A stretch of DNA of 64,000 nt from Myxococcales bacterium (GTDB lineage: Bacteria > Myxococcota_A > Polyangia > Polyangiales > Ga0077539): assembly GCA_016793325.1 (NCBI GenBank), contig JAEUKI010000071.1, forward strand, positions 62,001-126,000, written 5' to 3'. Positions 42,526 through 51,486 of this stretch are shown here, one piece after another. The notes below the pieces were generated by a model that saw nothing but the letters and a program-made list of their open reading frames with translations, searched no databases and was not told the origin of the DNA. Made by a program: the position numbers and the translations under genes. Numbering within the stretch: the first letter of the stretch is position 1; each line of letters begins with the position of its first letter.

Positions 42526-43485
42526 ATGACGGCGTCTCGACTTCGACTCAGGGTCCTCGGCAGCGGGGCAGGCGGGGGCCTTCCCCAATGGAACTGCGGT
42601 TGTCCCCCGTGCCGCGCCGCGCGCGCCGGCGACCCGCGCGTCCTCTCGCGCACGCAATCGTCCCTCGCCGTGAGCGCCGACGGCGGGGCTCGATGGGTGC
42701 TCCTCAACGCCTCGCCCGACGTCCGCGTGCAGCTCGCGTCCTGGGCCGCCGCGGCGCCGCCCGAGGGAGCCCTCCGCGCCTCGCCGATCGCCGCGACGGT
42801 GCTCAGCAACGCGGACCTCGACCACTGTTTGGGGCTCTTGATTCTGCGCGAAGGCGGCGCGCCGCACTTGTACGCGACGGCGCCGACGCTCGAGGCGATC
42901 GAGGTAGGCCTAGGCGTCTCGACGGCGCTCGCGGCGTACGGACCCACGAAATCAACGGTGCTCCCGACGGACGCGAGCGAAGTGGCGATCGTCGATCGCG
43001 CAGGCGCGGACACGGGCGTTCGCGTGGCGGCGTTTTCGGTGGCGAGCAAGGTCCCGCCCTACGCCGCGGCGCGCGGGCTCGGAAAGGGCCGCGGAGAGCT
43101 CGACGGAGACACCGTAGGGCTCCTCGTGAAGAGCGCGGCGGGCGGGCGCGTGCTCGCGTACGTCCCTGGGGTTCGCGACCTCGACGAGCGGCTCGCGGGG
43201 TATCTCTCGCGCGCGGACGTGATCTTCATCGACGGGACGTTCTTCACGAACGACGAGATGACCTCGCTCGGGCTCACGACGCGCGACGCGCGCGCGATGG
43301 GGCACGCGCCGTTGTCGGGCGAGCACGGGATCGTGTCGTTTCTGGGGAGATTCACGGCCGCCGAGCGGTGGCTCGTGCACATCAACAACACCAACCCGAT
43401 TCACTTCTCGGACAGCCCCGAGCGCGCGTGGGTCGAGTCTCGCGGCGTTCGTGTGTCGTACGACGGCCTCGAGCTCGAGGTGTAG
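42526..43485 (+). CDS. pqqB: PqqB-like metallo-hydrolase
   Basis: 319 residues. PqqB signature at the N-terminus: LGSGAGGGLPQWNCGCPPC with zinc-type Cys C24, C26, C29; further motifs NADLDHCLGLL, DGTFFTNDEM, GHAPLSGEHGI and HINNTNP, as in PqqB. In PQQ biosynthesis PqqB hydroxylates the Tyr of the PqqA/Glu-Tyr intermediate. No pqqA, C, D or E is present in the window. Starts 5 bp after modB, apparently in the same operon as the Mo genes, an unusual combination. Confidence 0.9.
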   Translation: MTASRLRLRVLGSGAGGGLPQWNCGCPPCRAARAGDPRVLSRTQSSLAVSADGGARWVLLNASPDVRVQLASWAAAAPPEGALRASPIAATVLSNADLDHCLGLLILREGGAPHLYATAPTLEAIEVGLGVSTALAAYGPTKSTVLPTDASEVAIVDRAGADTGVRVAAFSVASKVPPYAAARGLGKGRGELDGDTVGLLVKSAAGGRVLAYVPGVRDLDERLAGYLSRADVIFIDGTFFTNDEMTSLGLTTRDARAMGHAPLSGEHGIVSFLGRFTAAERWLVHINNTNPIHFSDSPERAWVESRGVRVSYDGLELEV

Positions 43486-43673
43486 TCGCGCGCGACACGC
43501 AGGACGCATCGGTCCGCGCCCGTCGGTCGGATCCGGCCGCGCGATCGCGAGCGCTGTCCCTCCCGCCGCGTAGACGCTGCGTTCGTTGCGCTCGTGTGCG
43601 ACGGCACAGACGGTGCGTCGCGCGCTCGCACCGGGCCTCCGAGGGCTCCGGGAGACGGAGGTCTGCGAAGAGC

Positions 43674-44906
43674 ATGGATCGAGCGCGTTCGACCCACTGG
43701 GTATGTGCGGGACTGATGGTTGTGTTCGTCGCGTCGTGCGGCGGCGCGGACGGCGGTGGCGGCGGCGGTGGCGGTGGTGGTTCGCAGCACCCTGCGTGGC
43801 TCTCGGGGAGCTGGAGCAACGGGACGCGCGTCGAGAACAACACGGCGTTCACCGGCGAAGAGCGCGAGATCGCGTTTTCACGGCCAGATTCCAGCGGATC
43901 GGCGAAGTACCGATACCGACTCGGGCGGAGCTGGACCAACGAAGGGCGCTGGAGCGTCGTCGGTGATTCGATCCGACTCGAGGGCGGCTATCTGAGCGGA
44001 CGATCGATCTCGTTGAGCTCGTTCACGGTCTCGTGTCGGATCTTGATGTTCAGCGGCGACACGCTCTTCTCGAGCGAGCGCATCGAAGGCTGCCCGCGCC
44101 CCGCGGCGCGCCTCTCGTCCGACGAGTGCAGGCTCGTCGGAAACTACTCGGTGAACAATCAAAGCGGCTCGACGGACGTGTGGTCGTCCAACGGCTGGAC
44201 GCTCCTGCTCGATGAAGACCGCTTCTACAGCTACGTGTACTCGCACGGATCGGGGCGCTGCTTCGGGACGCGTTGCTCGTCGCTCACCAACAGCGCTCGC
44301 CCCGTGGTGGGCGAGTGGCGAGGCTCTGGCGGGCGATTGACCGCGCCCATGTACGACATCGCGAGCGCGCAGTACGAAGCGCTCGAAGGAAGCTCCTGTG
44401 GCGGTGGCGGTGGCGGTGGAGCGCGCGACTCGGGCGTGGGCTCCGTCGTCGATTCGGGCGTGTCTACAGGGGCGCTCTGTGGTTCGTGCTCGAGCGACGC
44501 GGACTGCCCGTCGGGCGCGTTTTGTGGCGCGCGTCGATGCGACGGCGTTCGCGGCTGCTACGCGAGCGGAGCGACCTGCTCGACGATCGCGGGCCGCTCG
44601 TGCCCTGCGGTGTCGGACTTCGCGTCGTGCGCGGGACTGACGTCGAGCTCGTGTGGCTCCAACTCGCAGTGCACGAACTTCTCGTCGGGCTCGCCTCCGG
44701 GCTCGCGTTGTCTTCCGCGGTGCGCGAGCGACGCGGACTGCCGGAGCAGCCCGAGCGCCGAGTTCGACGATCGCCAGCAATTTTGCAGCATCAATAGCGG
44801 CGCGACGATGGGCATCTGCTTGATGCGCTGCGCGAGCGGCCAGGCGTGTCCGAGCGGCGCGAGCTGTCGTCCGTTTACCAACGGGACGTACGGCTTCTGC
44901 TTCTGA
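43674..44906 (+). CDS. Cys-rich lipoprotein with polyglycine linkers
   Basis: 410 residues. Lipoprotein signal (VCAGLMVVFVASCGG) and a run of ten Gly. A domain at about 45-230 (WLSGSWSNGTR, NEGRWSVVGDSIRLEGGYLSG, CRILMF) is beta-rich, then a second Gly run, and a C-terminal region with many Cys in CSSDADCPSGAFCGAR-like repeats, typical of disulfide-rich surface modules. Probably on the outer membrane surface. No enzyme motifs. Stands alone, 188 bp after pqqB; SDR gene ends 9 bp downstream on the other strand. Confidence 0.78.
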   Translation: MDRARSTHWVCAGLMVVFVASCGGADGGGGGGGGGGSQHPAWLSGSWSNGTRVENNTAFTGEEREIAFSRPDSSGSAKYRYRLGRSWTNEGRWSVVGDSIRLEGGYLSGRSISLSSFTVSCRILMFSGDTLFSSERIEGCPRPAARLSSDECRLVGNYSVNNQSGSTDVWSSNGWTLLLDEDRFYSYVYSHGSGRCFGTRCSSLTNSARPVVGEWRGSGGRLTAPMYDIASAQYEALEGSSCGGGGGGGARDSGVGSVVDSGVSTGALCGSCSSDADCPSGAFCGARRCDGVRGCYASGATCSTIAGRSCPAVSDFASCAGLTSSSCGSNSQCTNFSSGSPPGSRCLPRCASDADCRSSPSAEFDDRQQFCSINSGATMGICLMRCASGQACPSGASCRPFTNGTYGFCF

Positions 44907-44915
44907 CGGCCGAGA

Positions 44916-45839
44916 TCACTCTTCGTCGAGCGCGAGCGCGCAGTCTCGAAGCGAGCGCTTCGGCTCGAACCCGAGCTGTTCGCGGGCGCGGCGGTCGTCG
45001 ACCATGCACACGTACTTGATGTGATCGAGCTCGGGCGCGGGAAAGTTCGAGAGCCTCCAGCGCCACGCGGCCGTGAGCATCGATTTTCCGAGCGTGTACG
45101 GGATGCTCACGGTGGGGCGGCCGACGGTGCGGATGAGCTTCGAGAGCGAGACCGGCGCGGGGCCGGCGATGTTGAAGATCCCGCGAATTCCCGGGCGAAG
45201 CGCGCGTTGAATCGCGCTCGCGACGTCGTCTTGGTGGACGACCTGCACCATGGGGTCGAAGCCCATCAGCGTCGGGACGACGTCGAGGCGGAGGTAGTTG
45301 GACGGCGCGTTGCGCACGCTCCCGAGGATGTGAACGGGGCGCAAGATCACCGTGTCGCACGCGCTGTTTCGCCAGAAGAAGCTCTGCGCGAGCATGTCGA
45401 CTTCGATGAGGTCGCGGATCTCGTGGAAGCGCGCGCTGCCCAAGAGCGGCGCGTTCTCTGGGAGAAACTGCGGGTTGTCCGGCTGCGGTCCGTAGACGTT
45501 GGCGCTCGAGAGGACGACGAGCTTGGGGACCTTGTACTGCTCCATGTATTCGAGGAGCTTTCCGAAGGCGACGACGTTCCACGCGTGGTGCTCGGCGGGC
45601 GAGCTGCGCGGGTCGTGCATGATCCCCAAGTGAACGACGGCGCTGATGTGCCCGCCGCGGAAGATGTCGCGCATCTTCTTGCGGCGAATGTCGATCTGAT
45701 GAAACACCACATCGCGCGGACGCTCAGGAAAATCCCTGCGATCCACGCCGACGACGGGCACCTCTCGATGGAGCAATCGGCACACGGTCTTGCCGAGCCG
45801 CCCCACGATGCCCGTGACGAGGACTGCTCCGTCGCTCAC
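44916..45839 (-). CDS. NAD-dependent epimerase/dehydratase (extended SDR)
   Basis: 307 residues from a GTG at 45839. Nucleotide-binding motif VTGIVGRLGKTVCRLL (G-x2-G-x2-G), catalytic segment with Ser-Ser-Ala near the active site (VVLSSANVYG). The usual Y-x3-K is not obvious here (VYGPQPDN follows), so activity is uncertain. Rossmann body continues with LIEVDMLAQSF and ILRPVHILGSV. It starts 5 bp after the end of the MBL/cNMP gene and is co-transcribed with it. Unusual pairing; function unknown. Confidence 0.8.
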   Translation of the reverse strand: MSDGAVLVTGIVGRLGKTVCRLLHREVPVVGVDRRDFPERPRDVVFHQIDIRRKKMRDIFRGGHISAVVHLGIMHDPRSSPAEHHAWNVVAFGKLLEYMEQYKVPKLVVLSSANVYGPQPDNPQFLPENAPLLGSARFHEIRDLIEVDMLAQSFFWRNSACDTVILRPVHILGSVRNAPSNYLRLDVVPTLMGFDPMVQVVHQDDVASAIQRALRPGIRGIFNIAGPAPVSLSKLIRTVGRPTVSIPYTLGKSMLTAAWRWRLSNFPAPELDHIKYVCMVDDRRAREQLGFEPKRSLRDCALALDEE

Positions 45840-45844
45840 CGTCG

Positions 45845-47962
45845 TCACTCCACGAATCGCGTGCCGAGGAAGCTCACGAGCACGCCAGGGTTGTCCTTGA
45901 AGAACCGCGCGAGCGCCATGCGATCCACGAAGAACGCGCGCCCTCGGCCGACGACGCGCGCCGTGGTCTTCACCGGCACGTTGAGCCGAATCGCGTCGAA
46001 CTCGCCGACGAACGCGCCGGTCTTGAACGGCGCGAGCGAGCCGTCGGTCCCTTCGAGCTCGAGCTGCGCTTCGTCGAGCAACACCGCGCCCGACGCGGGC
46101 CCGTGCGCGGTCCACAGGACCTCGCCGGCCTCGAGCACTCTTGATTCCATGTGCGACTGCAGGACGGTCTTCTGCCCGCTCGACAAGTGCGAGAGGACCG
46201 AGTTCTTGTCGAAGACCTCCCACGAGCGGAGCTCGCGCATCTTGGCGAGCCGCACGAGTCGATCGGGGACGTCAGTTCCTCGCAAGAGGTAGAGAAATCC
46301 GTAGCGATCGATCTCGAGCAAGCGGCAGTCTGTGCGCGCGACGACGTCCGCCGAGCGAGGCTGATCGAGCACGAGCGCGGTCTCGCCGAAGTAGTCTCCC
46401 GCGGAGTATCGCTTGAGCTCGACGCCGTCCGCGACGACCGCGCACACACCGGACGCGATCGCGTAGAACGTCTCTCCGCGCGAGTCCTTCTGGATGATCT
46501 TGGTGCCCGCGCTGAAGGTCTTCACTTTGGCTGCGCGAAGGAGCTCTCCTGCGCGGCTCAAGGGGAGGTCTCGGAAGATCTCGACGCCCGAGAGGAGCTC
46601 GAGCCACTCGGCGGCTTCGTCGTTGGGAGAGCTGTCGACGGGGATGCGGATCGTGTGCTCGAGCCCGACGCGCGCGCCCCGGAGACCTCTGTCTTTGGGC
46701 AGGTCTTTTTCGGCGATGTGCACGACGTAGAGGCGCTCTTTGGCGTCGTCGGGGAGCTCTGCGAGCACGAGCGCCGGCGTGTGCAGGGGCGGCACGCCTG
46801 CCTCGTGGATGACCACGGTGTGGTGCCAGGGAAAATCAATGAGGTCTTCGCAGCGCTCGTGCGAGAGCACGCCGAGGTCTCGCAGCGCGCGGAGCCGCGC
46901 GGGGTCGTACAAGCTGTCGCCCGAGAACGCGACGGACTTGTTGCCGTAGAACACCTCGAAGCCGAGCGCGGGGATCGAGTGGAGCGTGTAGAAGAACCAG
47001 ATCTCTGCGCCGTGGACGCGCACGGGCGCGCCGATCGTCACGGGGTTGAACACGAACGTGCGTCGCAAGAGGTCTTCGCCGAGGCCCGAGAGCGCGGCGT
47101 ACTTCTTCACGAACGATCCGACGATCGTGGGCGTCGTGTAGACGTTGATCCTGCCCTCTTCGAGGATCTTCTGAAACGTCCCCGAGTCGTGGTCGGCGTG
47201 GCAGTGCGTGAGGATCACGCCGTCGATGAGCCGCGCGGGGACGCCGTGCTCGCGGAGGTACTCCGTCGCGTCGACCGGGGGATCGACGAGGATTCCGCGC
47301 TTTCCGACCCAGATAATGATCCCGGTGGTCTTTCCGGCGGGGTCGAACCCGTGGCTCGAGCCGAGGACGGTGACGCCGAACTCGGGCGGCTCGAAGGGCG
47401 GGACGTTGACCTGCGGCGTGAGCGTCGAGCGCGGCGTGAGGTCGAGCTTGTGGGGCGTCTTGGCGACGAGCGCGCCTTGGTCCCAAAACTCGATGTGCTC
47501 GTCCACGCGACGCACTTGCACGGCGTCGTTGATCACGCAGACGCCGTCGTCATCGAAGCGCAAGAACTCGACGAGCGACTCGACGTCGAGCCGCGATCCG
47601 TCGGGCATCTTGCGAAAGTGATTGCTCTCTTTGTTGAAGTCCGGGCGCAGCGCTGGCGCGTAGTCGCTCGCGAACTCGCTGTCGCTCGGCATGATGCTCG
47701 GGCCGAACAGCGCCTCTTCGAACACCGATCGGATCCTGCGCTCGTCCTCGACGGAGTTGGCGAGCAGCCGGATCTTTCGCTTGAGCGCGAAGTAGTTGAA
47801 GTACGCGGGAAACTCGCACTCCGCGACGTTGACGCCGCGCCTGCGATCGAAGAGCTGCTTGGGCAGCACGTAGAGCGTGGGCACCGCGAGCCCGGACGCC
47901 ATCGAGTCCTTGATGGTCTCTGGCGGCAGTCCGACTTGAATCGGACCCGCGGAGGTCTTCAC
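45845..47962 (-). CDS. Metallo-beta-lactamase-fold protein with two cyclic-nucleotide-binding domains
   Basis: 705 residues from the GTG at 47962, which has GGAGG 7 bases upstream; earlier in-frame GTGs lack this. N-terminal about 200 residues are specific to this type (GPIQVGLPPETIKDSMASG). The MBL domain has HCHADHDSG as metal motif, then AFSGDSLYD and later His residues. C-terminal part has two CNB-like domains: FRDLPLSRAGELLRAAKVKTFSAGTKIIQKDSRGETFYAI with phosphate-cassette-like YFGETALVLDQPRSADVVA, and a second one with GAFVGEFDAIRL. So a hydrolase or oxidoreductase gated by cAMP or cGMP is plausible; inferred from domains. Confidence 0.85.
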   Translation of the reverse strand: MKTSAGPIQVGLPPETIKDSMASGLAVPTLYVLPKQLFDRRRGVNVAECEFPAYFNYFALKRKIRLLANSVEDERRIRSVFEEALFGPSIMPSDSEFASDYAPALRPDFNKESNHFRKMPDGSRLDVESLVEFLRFDDDGVCVINDAVQVRRVDEHIEFWDQGALVAKTPHKLDLTPRSTLTPQVNVPPFEPPEFGVTVLGSSHGFDPAGKTTGIIIWVGKRGILVDPPVDATEYLREHGVPARLIDGVILTHCHADHDSGTFQKILEEGRINVYTTPTIVGSFVKKYAALSGLGEDLLRRTFVFNPVTIGAPVRVHGAEIWFFYTLHSIPALGFEVFYGNKSVAFSGDSLYDPARLRALRDLGVLSHERCEDLIDFPWHHTVVIHEAGVPPLHTPALVLAELPDDAKERLYVVHIAEKDLPKDRGLRGARVGLEHTIRIPVDSSPNDEAAEWLELLSGVEIFRDLPLSRAGELLRAAKVKTFSAGTKIIQKDSRGETFYAIASGVCAVVADGVELKRYSAGDYFGETALVLDQPRSADVVARTDCRLLEIDRYGFLYLLRGTDVPDRLVRLAKMRELRSWEVFDKNSVLSHLSSGQKTVLQSHMESRVLEAGEVLWTAHGPASGAVLLDEAQLELEGTDGSLAPFKTGAFVGEFDAIRLNVPVKTTARVVGRGRAFFVDRMALARFFKDNPGVLVSFLGTRFVE

Positions 47963-48158
47963 GTACCAACCTCCACGCGGCAGCGTCGTGACAGCGTCGC
48001 TCACGAAGCGAGACGCTATCACGCTCGCGTGTGGCGAACGCACAGCGAGTGCGCGGACCGCGCTGACGAACACAAACGAAGCGAGAAGCGAAGTGACCGG
48101 AGGGATGCAATCCGCGTCGAAGTTTTGTATGATGACTCATGAGCCGAGGCAGCCTGCG

Positions 48159-48425
48159 ATGAGAGGGAGAGCGCACGCGATGGTGCAGCGGTTCTTCGAG
48201 CGGTTTGCGAGCGCGGATCACGCGTTCGTTCGCGCGCGGTTCATCTTGAAGACGCAGCTCGAGCCCGAAGCGGTGAGCCCCGAGCTCGACGACCCAGAGA
48301 CCGAAGCGCTCGTGGCGACAGCGATCGAAGCGCTCGAACGCGAGATCGATCGGCTCAACGCGAACGGCGCGCGCAGGACCGCGGGTTCGAACAACACGGG
48401 CACGCACAAGGCGTTGAAGAAGTAG
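48159..48425 (+). CDS. Small hypothetical protein
   Basis: 88 residues (a start at 48180 with GAGGGAGA upstream is also possible). Helical; MVQRFFERFASADHAFVRARFILKTQLEPEAV, then a coiled-coil-like TEALVATAIEALEREIDRLN and a polar tail. No signal peptide or motif recognised. Codon use resembles the neighbours, so it is probably translated. It ends 38 bp before a perfect 28-bp hairpin. Confidence 0.5.
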   Translation: MRGRAHAMVQRFFERFASADHAFVRARFILKTQLEPEAVSPELDDPETEALVATAIEALEREIDRLNANGARRTAGSNNTGTHKALKK

Positions 48426-48462
48426 AAGCGCGAAGAGAAGGGGCGGGAGCGAAAAACGAGAA

Positions 48463-48524
48463 GGGGACGGACCTCGCATTTGCAGCGTCGTCTTCTCGAC
48501 GCTGCAAATGCGAGGTCCGTCCCC
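48463..48524. repeat. Perfect 28-bp inverted repeat (6-nt loop) between convergent genes
   Basis: Arms 48463-48490 and 48497-48524 are exact reverse complements (GGGGACGGACCTCGCATTTG ... CAAATGCGAGGTCCGTCCCC) with loop TCTTCT. Sits between the converging small gene and glgC, where it could act as a two-way terminator, though no T run follows. The conserved GGGGACGGACC end and perfect arms also fit a REP-type element. Confidence 0.85.
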
Positions 48525-48611
48525 GCTCCCTGTCCACGCGACGCACAGACGTCTCCGTTCCCAGTCCCCTCTCCGTCCCCGCTCCCCTACGCTCCCTTCG
48601 CTCGCCTTCGC

Positions 48612-49868
48612 TCAGCCGTCGAGGCGAGCGCGCTTGGGGATCACGACGATTCCGTCTTCGGAGACGGTGAAGCGCTTGCGGTCTTGCTCGAGGTCGAAGC
48701 CGATCTGCGCGCCTGCCGGGATCTCGACGTCTTTGTCCACGATCACGCGCTTCAAGCGCGCGTAGCGGCCGACCTTCACGCGCTCCATGAGCACGCACTG
48801 CTCGATGTGCGAAAACGAATTGACGCGGACGCCGGGCGCGAGGACGGACTTGTGGATCTGTCCGCCCGAAATGATGCACCCGTCGCACACGAGCGAGTCC
48901 ATCGCGATGCCGACGCGCGCGGACATCTGATCGCTGAAGACGAACTTGGCGGGCGGGTCGTGGCTGTGCCCTGTGCGCAGGGGCCAGTCGCGGTTGTACA
49001 AGTTGAATTCTGGGGAGATGGACACGAGGTCCATGTGCGCGTCGAAGTACGAGCCCACGGTCCCGATGTCGCGCCAGTACCCGTTCTTCTTCTCGCCCGG
49101 AACGACGTTTTGCGCGAAGTCGTACGTGTAGACGCGGCGCCCCTTCTCGACCATCGAGGGCAAGATGTTCTTGCCGAAATCGTGGGCGCTCGCCTCGTCG
49201 GTTTGATCTTTGGTGAGCTCTTCTTCGAGCACGTTGCGCTGAAAGATGTAGTTGCCCATCGACGCGAGAGACCAGCCCGGCCGGTTGGGCATCTCGGGCG
49301 GGTCCTTGGGCTTCTCGACGAAGCCGATCACGCGGCCCTCGCCGTCGATGTGAATCACGCCGAACGCGGTCGCCTCTTTCTTGGGCACCGGAATCGCAGC
49401 GACGGTGATGTCCGCGTTCTTCGTCAGGTGGTGCTCCAGCATCTGCTGGACGTCCATCTTGTAGATGTGATCGCCGCCGAAGATGATGACGATCTCGGGG
49501 TCCTCGTCGCGCACGACGTGGAAGCACTGCCACACGGCGTCGGCGCTCCCGCGAAACCAGTTGAGCCCCGTGCGCTGCTGCGCGGGGATCGTCTCGATGT
49601 AGTTGTCGAGGATGGGAGACAATCTCCACGCGCGAGCGATGTGCTCTTCGAGCGAGGCGCTCTTGTACTGCGTGAGGATCTTGATCTTCGCGAGGCCCGA
49701 ATTGACGAAGTTCGAGAGGACGACGTCGATGATTCGATAGCGTCCTCCGAAGGGCACCGCGGGCTTGGCGCGCTCGAGGGTGAGGGGCGCGAGGCGCTTG
49801 CCCTCCCCACCGGCCAGAATCATCGAGAGAATGCGCGGGAGCGATCGTCGCGAGCCGATGACCTGCAT
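48612..49868 (-). CDS. glgC: Glucose-1-phosphate adenylyltransferase
   Basis: 418 residues, normal length. Makes ADP-glucose from glucose-1-phosphate and ATP, the first committed step of glycogen synthesis. Motifs: LAGGEGKRLAPLT (nucleotide loop), KPAVPFGGRYRIIDVVLSN (activator and substrate region), FGGDHIYKMD, VEKPKDPP, and the C-terminal left-handed beta-helix (CDGCIISGGQIHKSVL). Located 47 bp downstream of the PQQ-propeller gene on the same strand. No other glg gene is in view. Confidence 0.95.
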   Translation of the reverse strand: MQVIGSRRSLPRILSMILAGGEGKRLAPLTLERAKPAVPFGGRYRIIDVVLSNFVNSGLAKIKILTQYKSASLEEHIARAWRLSPILDNYIETIPAQQRTGLNWFRGSADAVWQCFHVVRDEDPEIVIIFGGDHIYKMDVQQMLEHHLTKNADITVAAIPVPKKEATAFGVIHIDGEGRVIGFVEKPKDPPEMPNRPGWSLASMGNYIFQRNVLEEELTKDQTDEASAHDFGKNILPSMVEKGRRVYTYDFAQNVVPGEKKNGYWRDIGTVGSYFDAHMDLVSISPEFNLYNRDWPLRTGHSHDPPAKFVFSDQMSARVGIAMDSLVCDGCIISGGQIHKSVLAPGVRVNSFSHIEQCVLMERVKVGRYARLKRVIVDKDVEIPAGAQIGFDLEQDRKRFTVSEDGIVVIPKRARLDG

Positions 49869-49915
49869 CGTTCGCGACGGTATCAGAGAAGATGCGCGGT
49901 CGTCGTCAACGGACT

Positions 49916-51241
49916 TCAGCGGACATCGACGCTGGCGTCGTCGGTGGACGAAACATCGGCGTCGCGCGAGAGGGCGCGCGAGGGGCCGAGGAGGAAGAGC
50001 GTTCCCTCGTCGTTGCCGACGGCGACGAGGGCGTCGCGCACGAGGATGGGGCTCGAATCGACCGGCGAATCTCCGAGTCGAACGCGGTCGAGCACCGTCC
50101 CGTCGCGCTCGATGACGACGAGCTCTCCCGTGGGCAGACCCACCGCGTAGCGACCGTCGCGATCGACGAGGGCCGAGCTCGCCACGCCCCACTCGGCCGT
50201 CGGGGGACCGCCGGTGACAGCGACGCTCCACGCGATGGCCCCGGTGCGTCCATCGAGGGCGACGATGCGCGGATTGGGCCCGAAGGTCCCGACCACCACG
50301 CGCCCATCGAGGCCGATCGCGACGCCTGCGCGCACATAGCCTCCGACGCTCGTCCTCCATCGACGCGTCCCGTCGGCGACCGAGAGCGCGTACACGTGAC
50401 CGTCGTCCGAGCCGAAGTACACCGTGTCGTTGTGCACCGCGGGGGGCGAGTCGACGTCCGCACCGGTCTCGTGTTGCCAACGGATCGCGCCCGCGGGATC
50501 GACCGCGTAGAGCTTGTCGTCTTGGCAGCCGATGAGGGTCGTTCCGTCGTCGAGGACGAGGGGCGAGGAGTAGAGCTTGGCGCCGAACTGCAAGCGCCAG
50601 CGAATGGTCAGGTCGCGCGTCGTCGCGTAGAGGATCTTTCCTGCGGCGAATCGCACGGTCTGATCGGGCGCGAGGGCAGGGGAGGTGTCCGCGTCCGCGT
50701 CGGTCCCGAGCGCCCACTGAAGGTGCCCGCGTTGGTCCACCGAGAACAGTCGATCCGCGTCGGTGCCCGCGTACGTGAGCCCATCTTCGGCGACCGCGGG
50801 CGTCGAGTAGATTCGGTCCCCAGTATTCAAGCGCCAGAGGACCGATCCTCGATCGACGTCGACGCCATAGAGCGCTCCGTCGTGCGAGCCGAACACGACC
50901 CTGCCGTTGGTGTTGACGACGGGCTGCGTCGAGATGCGCCCGCCCGTGCGTACACGGTGTGCGACCTCGAGGTCGAGCGGCAGCGCGTACCCCGAGCGCC
51001 CGGTGTGCCTGTGATTCGAGCGAAATACGCGCGCAGGAGCCGCAGTGGGCGCGGGCTCGCGCGCGGGCTCTTCGGGCCGCGGGGGCGCGGGCGGACGCGT
51101 GAGCGGTCGCGGCGGCGGAGCGATCACGGGAGCGACGGGCGCAGGCCGCGTGCGTCGCGCGTGGGCCAACCAGCCACCGGCGAACCCGACGCCCAACGAG
51201 GCGACGGCGACGGAGGCTGTGACGAGGCGCGACGAGCTCAT
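49916..51241 (-). CDS. PQQ-type beta-propeller lipoprotein-like membrane protein
   Basis: 441 residues from the ATG at 51241. A hydrophobic anchor near the start (SVAVASLGVGFAGGWLAHA), then a Pro-rich linker (about 35-75), then about eight PQQ_2-like blades (VVFGSHDGALYGVDVDRGSVLWR, TYAGTDADRLFSVDQRGHLQW, VYFGSDDGHVYALSVADGTRRW). BamB-like, probably periplasmic and membrane-anchored. An in-frame extension to 51409 would be coded by the inverted repeat of the neighbouring element and was rejected. Co-directional with glgC. Confidence 0.82.
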   Translation of the reverse strand: MSSSRLVTASVAVASLGVGFAGGWLAHARRTRPAPVAPVIAPPPRPLTRPPAPPRPEEPAREPAPTAAPARVFRSNHRHTGRSGYALPLDLEVAHRVRTGGRISTQPVVNTNGRVVFGSHDGALYGVDVDRGSVLWRLNTGDRIYSTPAVAEDGLTYAGTDADRLFSVDQRGHLQWALGTDADADTSPALAPDQTVRFAAGKILYATTRDLTIRWRLQFGAKLYSSPLVLDDGTTLIGCQDDKLYAVDPAGAIRWQHETGADVDSPPAVHNDTVYFGSDDGHVYALSVADGTRRWRTSVGGYVRAGVAIGLDGRVVVGTFGPNPRIVALDGRTGAIAWSVAVTGGPPTAEWGVASSALVDRDGRYAVGLPTGELVVIERDGTVLDRVRLGDSPVDSSPILVRDALVAVGNDEGTLFLLGPSRALSRDADVSSTDDASVDVR

Positions 51242-51320
51242 CGGGGAGTGCGTTGCATACAACGCGAATAGAGGTGTGGGGGCTTCCAAGTTGGGGGGAG
51301 CGCGGAGAGAGTGCGCAGAG

Positions 51321-51429
51321 CGGCCCCCACCCGGCGCTGCCGCGCGCCCCGCCCCCGCCTGAACGGCAGGGGCGGAGCTTGGCGATGTGTGAGGCAGATC
51401 GTCGAACACTCGCGTCGTCGGCGCGGAGC
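51321..51429. repeat. Left 109-bp inverted repeat of the DUF559 element
   Basis: Contains an inner imperfect hairpin (GCCCCGCCCCCGCCTGAAC against GGCAGGGGCGG). The outer third carries GCTGCCGCGCGCCCC, as in the REPIN at 21900-22074. It adjoins the start side of the propeller gene at 49916-51241. Confidence 0.9.
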
Positions 51430-51486
51430 GTAGGGCGTCGCTTCAACGCCGTAGCACCGTTCGGAGCGTGAGCTACGACACCGTGA

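Noticed and set aside
51242..51409. N-terminal extension of the propeller protein
   Set aside because: It would be translated from the inverted repeat of the DUF559 element; the Met at 51241 precedes a proper hydrophobic anchor.
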